64,000 bases of DNA. Origin: Thalassotalea piscium (lineage in GTDB: Bacteria > Pseudomonadota > Gammaproteobacteria > Enterobacterales > Alteromonadaceae). The stretch covers positions 3,596,001 through 3,660,000 of the forward strand of contig NZ_AP027362.1 of the NCBI RefSeq assembly GCF_030295935.1, in the 5' to 3' direction. Shown here piece after piece: positions 37,360 through 45,640 of the stretch; position 1 is the first letter of the stretch; each line of letters begins with the position of its first letter. The notes below the pieces were generated by a model that was not told the origin of the DNA, searched no databases, and saw only the letters and a program-made list of their open reading frames with translations. A program made the translations under genes and the position numbers.

Positions 37360-37881
37360 CTATTTGCCACTTTCATTGATCAACTTTTCTACCGCTTTAA
37401 TTTGTCCGAGCAACCTAGAGTTTTGTTCACGTGCATTGTTGTATTTTGGTTGTAAAAGCTCATATAGATTAGGGAAATCATCACAAAGTTTCTTATATTC
37501 ATAAGACTCTCCATAACTGATAAGCAGCTCATTTTTATAATGATTTAAACGCTCCCGCAGAGATACTTGTATTGGTTTATCTGATGAATTAGTTTGGCTA
37601 TTATCATTACATTCTTCAAGAGAGCTATAAGTAATTTCACTCACATTAAATAAACTTGTTTTAATGAACGTTGTGATCTCTTTTTTCTTTGACACCGTTT
37701 TTCTGAGCCAACCATTATTTACTAATTTAACTAGCTCTGCATAAACAAATCGGCGTGCATCACTGGGAATTAAGTTTTTATCTGGATGTATAGTTATATA
37801 TGCAGCTCTTAGCTCTACAGCAGAAAAATGGTCAAAATTAGGGGCTGATATAATTTGCCCCAGTAATCTGTTTAGTTTCAT
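37360..37881 (-). CDS. Partner protein of the helicase (173 aa)
   Basis: No family recognised. The first ~85 residues look like a winged-helix (a helix-rich start and LVKLVNNGWLRKT), and the last ~60 like a coiled coil (NNAREQNSRLLGQIKAVEKLI). It is first in a two-gene unit with the helicase (5-bp gap) and divergent from the XRE regulator, suggesting it acts with the helicase. Confidence 0.6.
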   Translation of the reverse strand: MKLNRLLGQIISAPNFDHFSAVELRAAYITIHPDKNLIPSDARRFVYAELVKLVNNGWLRKTVSKKKEITTFIKTSLFNVSEITYSSLEECNDNSQTNSSDKPIQVSLRERLNHYKNELLISYGESYEYKKLCDDFPNLYELLQPKYNNAREQNSRLLGQIKAVEKLINESGK

Positions 37882-37954
37882 TTGATATCCAAGAGAATTA
37901 TTAAGGAAAATTTATTGCAGATTAAGTTTCAATATTTCACTGCCAAACTAAAAT

Positions 37955-37999
37955 ACCGATTATATTCGGTGGAGTTAATAACTGCAACTATAGATAGTT
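37955..37999. promoter_or_regulatory. Two palindromes in the XRE/helicase divergent promoter
   Basis: ACCGA-TTATAT-TCGGT at 37955-37970 and AACTATAGATAGTT at 37986-37999, the second 23 bp before the XRE start codon. The pair resembles the C-box arrangement controlling restriction-modification controller proteins. Confidence 0.5.
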
Positions 38000-38022
38000 T
38001 GTCTTCTCTTTGGAGGAGATTA

Positions 38023-38235
38023 ATGGAAAGTAGAACATTAGCTATCGAATTTGGTAAAAGAGTAAGAAATAAGCGTAAAGCTCTTGGAATTACTCAAGAG
38101 AATTTAGCGCTCCTTTGTAAGTTTGATCGAACTTACGGAGGTATAATTGAAAGAGGAGAAGTAAATATTACCCTTGAAAAAGTTTATCGACTTGCTGCTG
38201 TATTAGAGTGTGATGTAACTGATTTGCTACCTTAA
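38023..38235 (+). CDS. XRE/C-protein-like regulator (70 aa)
   Basis: A minimal XRE protein: helix-turn-helix in KALGITQENLALLCKFDRTYGGIIERGEVNITLE and a short dimerisation end (VTDLLP). Very similar in build to restriction-modification controller (C) proteins. ATG at 38023 chosen because GGAGGAG precedes it. Either it regulates the divergent helicase module (favoured, given the palindromes) or it is an Xre-type regulator of the CAST, as described for some I-F3 elements. Convergent with tnsC. Confidence 0.8.
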   Translation: MESRTLAIEFGKRVRNKRKALGITQENLALLCKFDRTYGGIIERGEVNITLEKVYRLAAVLECDVTDLLP

Positions 38236-38286
38236 TTATTGATACTCGTACTTCGAACTTTGTAATCACTCAACAGTGTATTTTTA

Positions 38287-39291
38287 TTATAGATATTTGA
38301 AGGCTTTGGGCTCTGAAAAAACTCTTGATATTAACATATCATCTTGAGACATGGCATTTGAGTTATATCTTGAATTTTCTACAACCTCAGATATTTCGAT
38401 ATCGTTCATTTCCTGATCAAATGGATTGTTCTTTATATTTTTCCCATAAATAGCATCGTAGGCATCTTTGAAACATTCTTTATCTAGTTCTGTTTTATCT
38501 TTTAGAAAAGACATTTTTATTGCTTCTAATAACAAATGCTTTAGTGCTCTGTTTTCACCACGGCAAGCAGAAAAGATAGCGATTGATAAATGAGGCTCTT
38601 CAAGCTTAGGTGTTTGTTCAAAAGGCATTTTCTTAGCTAGCCCCATTAAATATTGAAGGTAATACTTTCGCTTATTTTTTAAACTAAAATATTCAAGAGT
38701 TCTTCTTCTAATAAGTCTAGAAGACCATTGTGGTTCTTCTGCTATTTGTTCGGAGGAAGGCATTCCAACTAAAACTATAGGAACTTTGGCTTCCTCACTT
38801 ACAAATTTCAAAGCATTAGCGATAACCTGTCTTTCTTTTGTTGATTTGAATTCAATTAACTCCTGAAATTCATTAATAATTAATAATTCTACTTCTGCAC
38901 GAACAAAATTATCTACAACCTTTTTGATTAGGTCATTGTCGTGACCTTTTGTTCCCCTATATTTAGCTCCAAATAGTTCAAGGTCTGCCAAAATTTGAAT
39001 AAGTGTACTACTTAAGCCCCTAGTACTCGATATTCTACTTACTAGAACTGGTACTTTTTGACTATTGGTATTCAGCGTTGCTAATGAGCGTTTTTTGTAA
39101 TGATTGATTAAATGACTCTTACCAACCCCGGTATCACCAATAAGAAGCATACATTGTTGATCAGACTGAAAAGTTCTATTTTGCCTTAAGTCGTCAAAAT
39201 CTTGAAAGATTTCTTTTACTTGAGGGTGTTCAACCAAACATTCACTAAAATTTTTTAATAGTTCACTTTCATTTAAAGTTAAAGCTCTCAT
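38287..39291 (-). CDS. tnsC: TnsC AAA+ transposition regulator
   Basis: 334 aa, the short TnsC of I-F3 CASTs. Walker A GDTGVGKSH (~53), Walker B with acidic end LLIINEFQE (~137), sensor region PIVLVGMPSS and the arginine-finger RRRTLEYF. It forms ATP-dependent filaments on DNA that connect TniQ-Cascade with the TnsAB transposase. Overlaps the tnsB stop by 4 bp, so it is translated with tnsB. Confidence 0.93.
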   Translation of the reverse strand: MRALTLNESELLKNFSECLVEHPQVKEIFQDFDDLRQNRTFQSDQQCMLLIGDTGVGKSHLINHYKKRSLATLNTNSQKVPVLVSRISSTRGLSSTLIQILADLELFGAKYRGTKGHDNDLIKKVVDNFVRAEVELLIINEFQELIEFKSTKERQVIANALKFVSEEAKVPIVLVGMPSSEQIAEEPQWSSRLIRRRTLEYFSLKNKRKYYLQYLMGLAKKMPFEQTPKLEEPHLSIAIFSACRGENRALKHLLLEAIKMSFLKDKTELDKECFKDAYDAIYGKNIKNNPFDQEMNDIEISEVVENSRYNSNAMSQDDMLISRVFSEPKAFKYL

Positions 39292-41141
39292 TCAAAAGCC
39301 TCAAGATCATCACACCATGAATCAATTATACTTGAAGTAAAACGAGTCTTATCGCCACTTAATAGTTTCACATTATCATCTTGTTCTATCTTAATTGTGC
39401 CTTTACCTGTATTACTGATATCAGCTAATTGGGCTTGCTTTTTAACTGCCAAAATTTTGGCCTTATGTTTCGTTGTTATAAAAAGCTCTTGTTCCTGTTT
39501 TACTCGTTCATGGATAGCCATCCTGGCCTTCGCTAAGCCCAAACTATCTTTAGATTCTCTTATAATTTCTCGGTTAATTTTTTTGATTGTTTTATGCTCA
39601 TAAAGGCTCAGGCCTTTTGTATAACCAGAAAGGTCTGTACAAGGTACTTCAAGGTAACTATTTAACTCATCAAGGTAGACATAAATTTTTGAAATATCAT
39701 CAGGGTCTACCTTGATGATTTTTTTTATCGTTTTCTTGGTTTGTGGGTAATGTTTACGATAATCAGCTAAAGCTGTCGAGTCATACATCAACTCTTCAAA
39801 TTTAAAGCCATTTCTGGTTAATGTTCTTTCGTCAGAGATCCTCATTAAGACAGAAAACCTTTCCTCTTCTTCATCACTCATCTTAAGTGGAGGATAAACA
39901 TCAAAACCCGTATTCCACTGTTTTATTGGAATACGAGTTTCTCGTGAATCACTTTCTTGATGGTGTACATCAACAATCCAACGATGAAACTCTTCAACAA
40001 AAGTTGAAAAACGCATAATTGCATCTTTTTCAGGTTTATATTCTTCTTTTTCTAAAATATTTGAAAATGTTTTACCTGGTAATTCAGATAAAAAGTATTG
40101 ATTAATCACCCCAAAAAATCTTTCCACAAATGGTTTTAACCATGGTTTTCGAACAGGGTTATATTGAATATTTATTCCTGCTGAGTGACAAGCATGCTCT
40201 AAACTTTTAGACCAAAACTCAGCACCATTATCCACAACCAAATTCTCTATCTTACCATAGCAAGGCCAGTCATTTTGTAACTCTATGCTAAGGGAATCGA
40301 GCGATTTAGGCTTAATTGCATGGGAAATTGCTTTCGCAGCTGATACATAAGAGGGACATTTATAACTTAGGTGAAATCCCATAATACAGCCACTAAAAAC
40401 ATCTATAAGTAATGTTAAATAAGGCCGACCAATAGGAATAAGTAATTCGTCATCAAGAAGAATTAAATCAAGTGGTGTATGATCTATTTCTACACGCTCG
40501 AGTATTCTCGTAGGCGGTATATGTGAAGAGCAATAAGCAAACCATTGATCTGCCTTGAACTTACCGTGTCTTGCAACTGCAAGTGGGTAAGGAGGTAGTG
40601 CTTTAATCCTTTTATTAAATGCAGTATAGGATACCGCTGGTATTTTACCCTCAACGATTTTTTCATTTGCAATAACAATAAGATCCTTATAGTACTGGTA
40701 TGCCTTAGAAACCTTAGGTCTTTTAGCATCCAAAAATCGCTCTAAAGCTTTATCAAAAAAAGCCTCATCTCCTTCTATACGTTTTTTTCTATTACCCCTT
40801 TTATGATGCTCAGAAACAAGAGAAGCAAGATCTCCATTACTCTCTATATACTTTTTACGCCAACGAGCAACAGTTCGCCAATTAGGGCGATTTGAGTTAC
40901 CTTCATTAAATAATTTATCAATAATTGGATTTATATTTTTTTGAGTCCAACCACCTTTAATTTCTTTGTCGATAAAACTAATTAACTTATATTTATCTAG
41001 CGCTTTTTCTTTTAAAAAATCTGGGAAAGTATCTAAATCCCGCTTTATTAAATTAGCGTTATCTAATTTAACATATTGAGAGGGAGTTTCAGGTTTATTA
41101 GGTATTATTGATTCATCAAACTCATCATTAAAATCAGTCAT
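39288..41141 (-). CDS. tnsB: TnsB DDE transposase
   Basis: 617 aa. N-terminal helix-turn-helix DNA-binding region (~50-140), rve/RNase H core with catalytic Asp in VEIDHTPLDLILL (~215), Asp in LVVDNGAEFW (~300) and Glu in KPFVERFFG (~340), and a beta-barrel C-terminal part. TnsB binds the end sites, cuts the 3' ends and joins them to target DNA. Overlaps tnsA by 8 bp. All DDE residues are present, so it looks active. Confidence 0.95.
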   Translation of the reverse strand: MTDFNDEFDESIIPNKPETPSQYVKLDNANLIKRDLDTFPDFLKEKALDKYKLISFIDKEIKGGWTQKNINPIIDKLFNEGNSNRPNWRTVARWRKKYIESNGDLASLVSEHHKRGNRKKRIEGDEAFFDKALERFLDAKRPKVSKAYQYYKDLIVIANEKIVEGKIPAVSYTAFNKRIKALPPYPLAVARHGKFKADQWFAYCSSHIPPTRILERVEIDHTPLDLILLDDELLIPIGRPYLTLLIDVFSGCIMGFHLSYKCPSYVSAAKAISHAIKPKSLDSLSIELQNDWPCYGKIENLVVDNGAEFWSKSLEHACHSAGINIQYNPVRKPWLKPFVERFFGVINQYFLSELPGKTFSNILEKEEYKPEKDAIMRFSTFVEEFHRWIVDVHHQESDSRETRIPIKQWNTGFDVYPPLKMSDEEEERFSVLMRISDERTLTRNGFKFEELMYDSTALADYRKHYPQTKKTIKKIIKVDPDDISKIYVYLDELNSYLEVPCTDLSGYTKGLSLYEHKTIKKINREIIRESKDSLGLAKARMAIHERVKQEQELFITTKHKAKILAVKKQAQLADISNTGKGTIKIEQDDNVKLLSGDKTRFTSSIIDSWCDDLEAFE

Positions 41142-41766
41142 AAACTGGCCATAAAGTCGGATTATTAGTCAAATCATCACGGCTTAAGTCTGCTCTTAAA
41201 AAACCTTTATGTATTAATGCATATAAGAAAGACCGCGCTTCACCAGTTGATAATCCTACTTGAGAGCTAACATCATTAAATTTCATGGCACCTGATTTTT
41301 GAATAAGATTGAGCAGTTCCTTCTGAACAGTATTAACACCATAAACGCCTGAGTATCTATGCAATAGTTTCAAGTTATTTAGAATAGGATTAACTCTAAT
41401 TTGCCTATCGGTTACTAAGATGAGCTCTCGCCCCAATTTTAAAGATGCTTTTCGTTTAGCCTTAAATTTGGCTCTAAACAATAGAGATGATATCTGGCTA
41501 TATGGCTTATATTCGTGATATTTCTCATTACTATTTTTATATAGAATCAAAGCATCTGGGGTATAAGGAAAGATTTTTCCATTGAATTCATATTTGAAAC
41601 CTTCCGGCTGACTGCCATAATCTTCAATTTCATCGTTATATTCATGATGAAAACAAGCATCAAACTCCAATGTACTCTCACACATAATGACTTCATTAAC
41701 TTTTGCACTAGCGAATTTAAATACGTTTTTGTTTGGAGAAGGCTTTCTCAAATTTCGAATATACAT
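41134..41766 (-). CDS. tnsA: TnsA endonuclease subunit of the transposase
   Basis: 210 aa from the start MYIRNLRKPSP; a longer frame begins 12 bases earlier without better support. N-terminal PD-(D/E)xK nuclease with CESTLEFD, YTPDALI and YHEYKP (Asp and the Glu-x-Lys pair), and a C-terminal winged-helix domain. TnsA cuts the 5' ends so the element moves by cut-and-paste with TnsB. First gene of tnsABC; its promoter lies near the innermost right-end TnsB site, which suggests autorepression as in Tn7. Confidence 0.92.
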   Translation of the reverse strand: MYIRNLRKPSPNKNVFKFASAKVNEVIMCESTLEFDACFHHEYNDEIEDYGSQPEGFKYEFNGKIFPYTPDALILYKNSNEKYHEYKPYSQISSLLFRAKFKAKRKASLKLGRELILVTDRQIRVNPILNNLKLLHRYSGVYGVNTVQKELLNLIQKSGAMKFNDVSSQVGLSTGEARSFLYALIHKGFLRADLSRDDLTNNPTLWPVYD

Positions 41767-41824
41767 ACAATAAACCAAGTATTTTTATTGGTATTGAGTA
41801 TAAACCAACCGAAATAAATAAACA

Positions 41825-41976
41825 ATTTGTCATTATATGGCTTAATTTCAAATTAATACTATGATTTAAATGGAATTATATATGTAATAAAATTTAATTT
41901 ATATTTTTTATGTCAAGTTATGATTTAAATTTGTCACATTATGGTTTCATTATGTCACTTTATGGTTTCAGCGACA
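41825..41976. repeat. CAST right end with four TnsB-type sites
   Basis: Read inward on the minus strand, sites with core AACCATnnnnTGACA are at 41950-41970, 41929-41949, 41908-41928 and 41825-41845. The outer three abut at an exact 21-bp spacing. Four closely placed sites are typical of the Tn7 right end. Terminus GCGACA mirrors TGTCGC at the left. Confidence 0.85.
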
Positions 41977-43675
41977 CCTGTTTCCACAGTCGCTTTATAT
42001 GTTCAGCTACGCGAAAGGCATTGGCATAAATGGTAAAGGTATAGGGTACGCTGCCACCTGTTGGCATAAAAGAGCCGTCGGTTACATAAAGGTTATTTAC
42101 TTCATGTGCCCGACAATTTTTATCTAGCACTGATGTTTTCGGGTCGACACCAAATCTACAGCCACCTGCCATTAAATTTGTTGGCGGATAACTACTTACC
42201 GATGTGCTTATGTTTTCAGCACCCATAGCTTCTAGTAGCTTTGCGCCTTTTTCCGCTAAGTATTCGCCTACTAGCAAGTCGTGACCATGAGCACCAATAC
42301 GTACTTTTGCCACGGGGTCGCCCCATTTGTCAGTAGTTTCTTGATCAAGGGTGACAAAACAATCGTCGGTAGGCAACCAGTCGTTAAACACTTCAAATCG
42401 TAAGGTTTTGTATGAAGTAAACTCTTTATGTAATGCTGCTTGTAGTTGTTTGCCCCACATTAGCTCGCCATTTTCATCTCGCTCTGTACCTCGCGCTCTG
42501 GCAATTGGGTTTTGGTAGAAGAGAAAGTCAATAGTGCCACCTTTTGCTTTACCTTGCTGGTTTGCGCCATTAAAGTTTTTATCGTTTATCTGATACCAAT
42601 CTTGTAGTGCGCGGTTTATAAATGGGCCTACTTGTTTTAACTCTGCTTGTTTTTGTTCAGTGAGTTGATCATAGCTAAAGTCTCCTTGCCCTGTGCCACC
42701 CGCACTAAAAACAAGATTCTTACCTACTTGCCCATTGTTATTTGCTAAGCCATTAGGAAATTTTTTACTTTTTGATGCTAACAATAAGCGCGAGGTTTCA
42801 ATTGCCTGGCAAGCTACAACGTATATGTTAGCACTTACCAACCTTTTACGACCTGCACTGTCGTAATAATTTACCCCGGTAACTTCGCCGCTTTCGTTGC
42901 TTGATAAATGATACACCTTAGCATTGGGGATAATGGTTAAGTTGCCTGTTGCTACTGCATGATTAAGTAATGCGGCTCTTGCATCGCCTTTTGCGCCTGA
43001 AGAGCAGCCATAACTAGAGCAGTAACCAGAGTATTCACAGCTATTTCGGCCCATAGCAGGGCGCGATAATATAGCGCGCGGTACTGGAATAGCATGATAG
43101 CCAATCAGCTTTGCCGCTTTGTCTATCCACGACGCCACTGGGTGTTCTAATACAGGTGGATAAGGAAAGTCACTTGAACGAGGCTCTTGAAATGGGTGTT
43201 GCACTACTTTACCTGAAACCCCTATTTCGCGTTCAACCTTTGCATAGTATGGTTCTAATTCTTCATAAGTAATTGGCCAGTCTTCAACATTTGCTCCTTC
43301 AATTTCGCCAAATTCACTTTTTAATTTAAAGTCTATCGGTTTTAATCGATGAAAGTAGCCACTCATGAAATTAGATGAGCCGCCTACAACATTACCATTC
43401 CAAAAGCTCCAGCCTGACTCGCTAGTAGGTTCGCCCTGCCAGTATGCTTCGCCATTTTGGTCTTGGTATAGCTCTTCAATAACGTGCTGTTCGTCGCTTA
43501 ATTTGGGGTTGTATGCGTCGCGCAAACTAATGGCAAGTTCGTCTTTAAAAAACTCTTTTTCTGTAAGCCAAGGTCCTTTTTCTAAAATAAGTACTTTAGC
43601 ACCTGCTTTGGCTAAGGTGTAAGCAACGGGTGAAGCGCCTGCGCCGCTACCTACAATGCAAATATCATATTTCAT
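41960..43675 (-). CDS. GMC-family FAD-dependent dehydrogenase, 3' end altered by the CAST
   Basis: 571 aa. N-terminal FAD-binding GSGAGASPVAYTLAKAG, central GGSSNFMSGYFHR and C-terminal PTGGSVPYTFTIYANA region with the catalytic His neighbourhood, as in the large subunits of gluconate/2-keto-gluconate-type membrane dehydrogenases. Operon with a subunit-3 protein (4-bp overlap) and a thioredoxin-like gene. The transposon right end starts within the last codons: the protein now ends KQVSLKP. Joining the two flanks restores an ending of KQGGQQKPIS, so only ~8 residues were exchanged for 5; activity may be kept. Confidence 0.9.
   Translation of the reverse strand: MKYDICIVGSGAGASPVAYTLAKAGAKVLILEKGPWLTEKEFFKDELAISLRDAYNPKLSDEQHVIEELYQDQNGEAYWQGEPTSESGWSFWNGNVVGGSSNFMSGYFHRLKPIDFKLKSEFGEIEGANVEDWPITYEELEPYYAKVEREIGVSGKVVQHPFQEPRSSDFPYPPVLEHPVASWIDKAAKLIGYHAIPVPRAILSRPAMGRNSCEYSGYCSSYGCSSGAKGDARAALLNHAVATGNLTIIPNAKVYHLSSNESGEVTGVNYYDSAGRKRLVSANIYVVACQAIETSRLLLASKSKKFPNGLANNNGQVGKNLVFSAGGTGQGDFSYDQLTEQKQAELKQVGPFINRALQDWYQINDKNFNGANQQGKAKGGTIDFLFYQNPIARARGTERDENGELMWGKQLQAALHKEFTSYKTLRFEVFNDWLPTDDCFVTLDQETTDKWGDPVAKVRIGAHGHDLLVGEYLAEKGAKLLEAMGAENISTSVSSYPPTNLMAGGCRFGVDPKTSVLDKNCRAHEVNNLYVTDGSFMPTGGSVPYTFTIYANAFRVAEHIKRLWKQVSLKP
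41977..41981. repeat. Right target-site duplication CCTGT
   Basis: Identical to the five bases before the left terminus (7108-7112), confirming both transposon boundaries. Confidence 0.92.
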
Positions 43676-44364
43676 GCTTTGGTTGTTCCTTGCGTGCGGG
43701 GTTTGCCTGCGAATGTGTTTCGGGTGGGAATTATATGCTTACTTGCAGTTGCCGCTTGTTTGCTTCGCTGTGGTAACTCGAAGTAACGCTCGCCGGCCTC
43801 AGGTAAAGGAAAACCTGCTTGGTGTTCAAGCCATTTCCAACCAATACCATTTGGGTTTCCTCCATACGAAGGTGGCGTTAACATTGCTTCGTACAAGTTA
43901 CTTATTAGCATTGAGATCCAATTATCGCCTGCCGTTGAACGGCTAATGTCGCGCAAAACCTCTTCTTTATCTGTTGGTGTTAGAGCAATGAATACTTTAT
44001 CGGTTTTCTTTTGGCTGTAACTATTTAACCAGCCAACGCCTTTGTATATAAAGTTTATTTCGTCTGTAGCGGTAGGTTGCTGATGAATGAGTTGATACAA
44101 GTAATATGTTGCTTTAATGTCGGTCGCACTAATGCCCTGCTCTGAATTGGGTAATAAATGATTAAGCACAGCGTTTAACGTTAGCCAAGGCTCTGCATTA
44201 AGTGTTGACTCAACATCTTCTTTTTGGGCAAACGTCAGTGAACTAAACGGTATTGCTGCTAATGCACTTGTTCCTGCAGCAGACTTTAGTAGTTGTCGGC
44301 GTGAAAGCTTGTCTTTAAGCCACTTAGGCGTATTATAGTGTTTGTTAAAAAATGACTCTTTCAT
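43672..44364 (-). CDS. Gluconate 2-dehydrogenase subunit 3-like protein (Tat-exported)
   Basis: 230 aa. Tat signal SRRQLLKSAAGTSALAAIPF at the N-terminus (twin Arg) followed by a subunit-3 domain including NLYEAMLTPPSYGGNPNGIG and WLEHQAGFP. These small subunits escort the GMC large subunit through the Tat system to the periplasm. Overlaps the GMC gene by 4 bp and the upstream gene by 1 bp. Confidence 0.88.
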   Translation of the reverse strand: MKESFFNKHYNTPKWLKDKLSRRQLLKSAAGTSALAAIPFSSLTFAQKEDVESTLNAEPWLTLNAVLNHLLPNSEQGISATDIKATYYLYQLIHQQPTATDEINFIYKGVGWLNSYSQKKTDKVFIALTPTDKEEVLRDISRSTAGDNWISMLISNLYEAMLTPPSYGGNPNGIGWKWLEHQAGFPLPEAGERYFELPQRSKQAATASKHIIPTRNTFAGKPRTQGTTKA

Positions 44365-44909
44365 TAGGGTACATTCAACTTTTGTAGGTTTTCGGGGTTG
44401 TTATTAATGTGCCATCGCTCAAGAAAAGCTATCCACTCAGTTCTAGAGTAGTTATCTCCCGCTAATAACTCTGCTGTGTCTTTAGATAACATCATTTTAC
44501 CACTGCTAGTAGAGACATACATGTGAGGATAGCCTAAAACGGGCGGTAACGACTTCATAAATGCTTCATTTTCGTTAGCATCGCTTACGTTAATTTTAAG
44601 TAAAACATAATTTTTATGTAAAGTTTGGTATATATCAGGATTTTGCTCAAGAAATGCGTCCATTTTATGGCACCAAGTACACCAATTACCGCCAATTTCT
44701 ATTATTACATTGCGTTGGCTAGCTTGCGCTAATGCGATTGCTGCCGTAGCATCGTTAAATGGGTTACGCGTTTCATCGTAGACTTTGCTGTATGCAGGTA
44801 AAGACTGCGTTAACTGCGCTACCGTTTTAGTATGCGCTGAAAAAGATAACAGCAGTGAAGCTAGTATAAGTATTAAAAGCGCTTTTATTGTTTGCATTAG
44901 CTGGCTCAT
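44364..44909 (-). CDS. Secreted thioredoxin-fold protein
   Basis: 181 aa with a signal peptide (cleavage near SAHT) and a thioredoxin-like fold with the active site WCTWCHK. Similar to periplasmic thioredoxin_7/DUF255-like reductases. First gene of the GMC operon, so possibly involved in maturing the complex. Two near starts (MSQL and MQTI) cannot be told apart. Confidence 0.82.
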   Translation of the reverse strand: MSQLMQTIKALLILILASLLLSFSAHTKTVAQLTQSLPAYSKVYDETRNPFNDATAAIALAQASQRNVIIEIGGNWCTWCHKMDAFLEQNPDIYQTLHKNYVLLKINVSDANENEAFMKSLPPVLGYPHMYVSTSSGKMMLSKDTAELLAGDNYSRTEWIAFLERWHINNNPENLQKLNVP

Positions 44910-44945
44910 TGGTTGTGTTATTTAATAAGACCTTCTACTTCGACA

Positions 44946-44963
44946 CTATATTTCAAAATAGTT
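44946..44963. repeat. Prophage attL core
   Basis: CTATATTTCAAAATAGTT, identical to 55681-55698. The sequence has inverted arms (ACTAT/ATAGT in the left copy) around TTTCAAA, as expected for a tyrosine recombinase crossover site. Confidence 0.85.
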
Positions 44964-45076
44964 AACTAACTTTGACGCAAGGCTATATAAAATAAGGCGC
45001 TCAAAACGCTTGTTAAATAATATGTTTTTTGTGTGCTACTCATAAAATTAAAGTTATCTGTTAAATGATAGCTGTA

Positions 45077-45106
45077 AAAAAAACCGCTAGATTAAGCGGT
45101 TTTTTT
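45077..45106 (-). terminator. Terminator of the prophage XRE gene
   Basis: Stem AAACCGCT/AGCGGTTT with loop AGATTA flanked by A- and T-runs, just after the regulator stop codon. Confidence 0.85.
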
Positions 45107-45107
45107 G

Positions 45108-45368
45108 TTATGCGTTTAAGTTGCTATTATTTCTTAATAACTCAGCCACTATAGGGTTTTGTACTTTGTCTGAGTATGCTGCAAAGTACACTTTCTCCAC
45201 TGGTATTCCTGTTAGTTCTGCTAGTTTGTCTAGCGTTTCATCTTCTGGTATTTTGCCGCAATTGCGCCAACCTGAAACGGTTTGCCGTCTAATTCCAAGT
45301 TTTTGAGAAAGCTTGTTGTCTGAAAGGTCTGATGTGGCTGCATTTAACACGTCTAAGAAGTTCATCAT
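45108..45368 (-). CDS. Prophage XRE/CI-like repressor (86 aa)
   Basis: A small helix-turn-helix protein: SDNKLSQKLGIRRQTVSGWRN and a C-terminal region VEKVYFAAYSDKVQNP. ATG at 45368 chosen 5 nt after AGG; a GTG at 45374 or ATG at 45365 are alternatives. Divergent from the structural genes at the left end of the prophage, where a maintenance repressor is expected. Two copies of TGTAGTTCGCA follow its start upstream. Confidence 0.75.
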   Translation of the reverse strand: MMNFLDVLNAATSDLSDNKLSQKLGIRRQTVSGWRNCGKIPEDETLDKLAELTGIPVEKVYFAAYSDKVQNPIVAELLRNNSNLNA

Positions 45369-45379
45369 ATTCACCTGTT

Positions 45380-45515
45380 TGTAGTTCGCATATTTAGTAT
45401 ATCACCATGTAAGCAGGGCGCAATCATGCATCTGGCCCGTTGACATGTCAGCTAAGGCGTTGCTATCTTCTAAATGCTTTCGTGGTGCAAGCCGTTTTGC
45501 CTGTTGTAGTTCGCA
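45380..45515. promoter_or_regulatory. Prophage control region with repeated TGTAGTTCGCA
   Basis: TGTAGTTCGCA occurs at 45380-45390 and 45505-45515, each preceded by CCTGTT (with one T more in the first copy), between the repressor and the rightward genes. Candidate operators for the repressor. Confidence 0.5.
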
Positions 45516-45640
45516 CTCACTGTGTTGATTCAGCCCATAGCCACTTAAGCAACTTCTAAACATTTTTTACCCTGTGGTGGGTGCGTTGGCCGACAATCTC
45601 ACCGATTCTTTTTCAGGGTAACTTTACGGGGTAAGAATTA

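Larger units (their letters stand above)
7113..41976. mobile_element. Complete type I-F3 CRISPR-associated Tn7-like transposon (34,864 bp)
   Basis: The termini are inverted (TGTCGCTAAAACCAT on the left; TGTCGCTGAAACCAT read inward from the right) and flanked by CCTGT on both sides. The left part encodes TniQ, a Cas8-Cas5 fusion, Cas7 and Cas6 with a short CRISPR array; the right part encodes TnsC, TnsB and TnsA. Cas1, Cas2 and Cas3 are absent, as expected for I-F3 systems, which use Cascade only to guide insertion. All core genes are full length with visible catalytic residues, so the element looks competent. The cargo (12.9-38.2 kb) is dominated by an L-fucose catabolic locus. Inserted in the 3' end of a GMC oxidoreductase gene. 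Confidence 0.95.

Noticed and set aside
42020-42060. Second spacer compared with TATACCTTTACC in the GMC gene
   Set aside because: Good agreement in the first seven bases but 13 of 32 overall, and the distance to the insertion (~35 bp) does not fit the ~50 bp rule.
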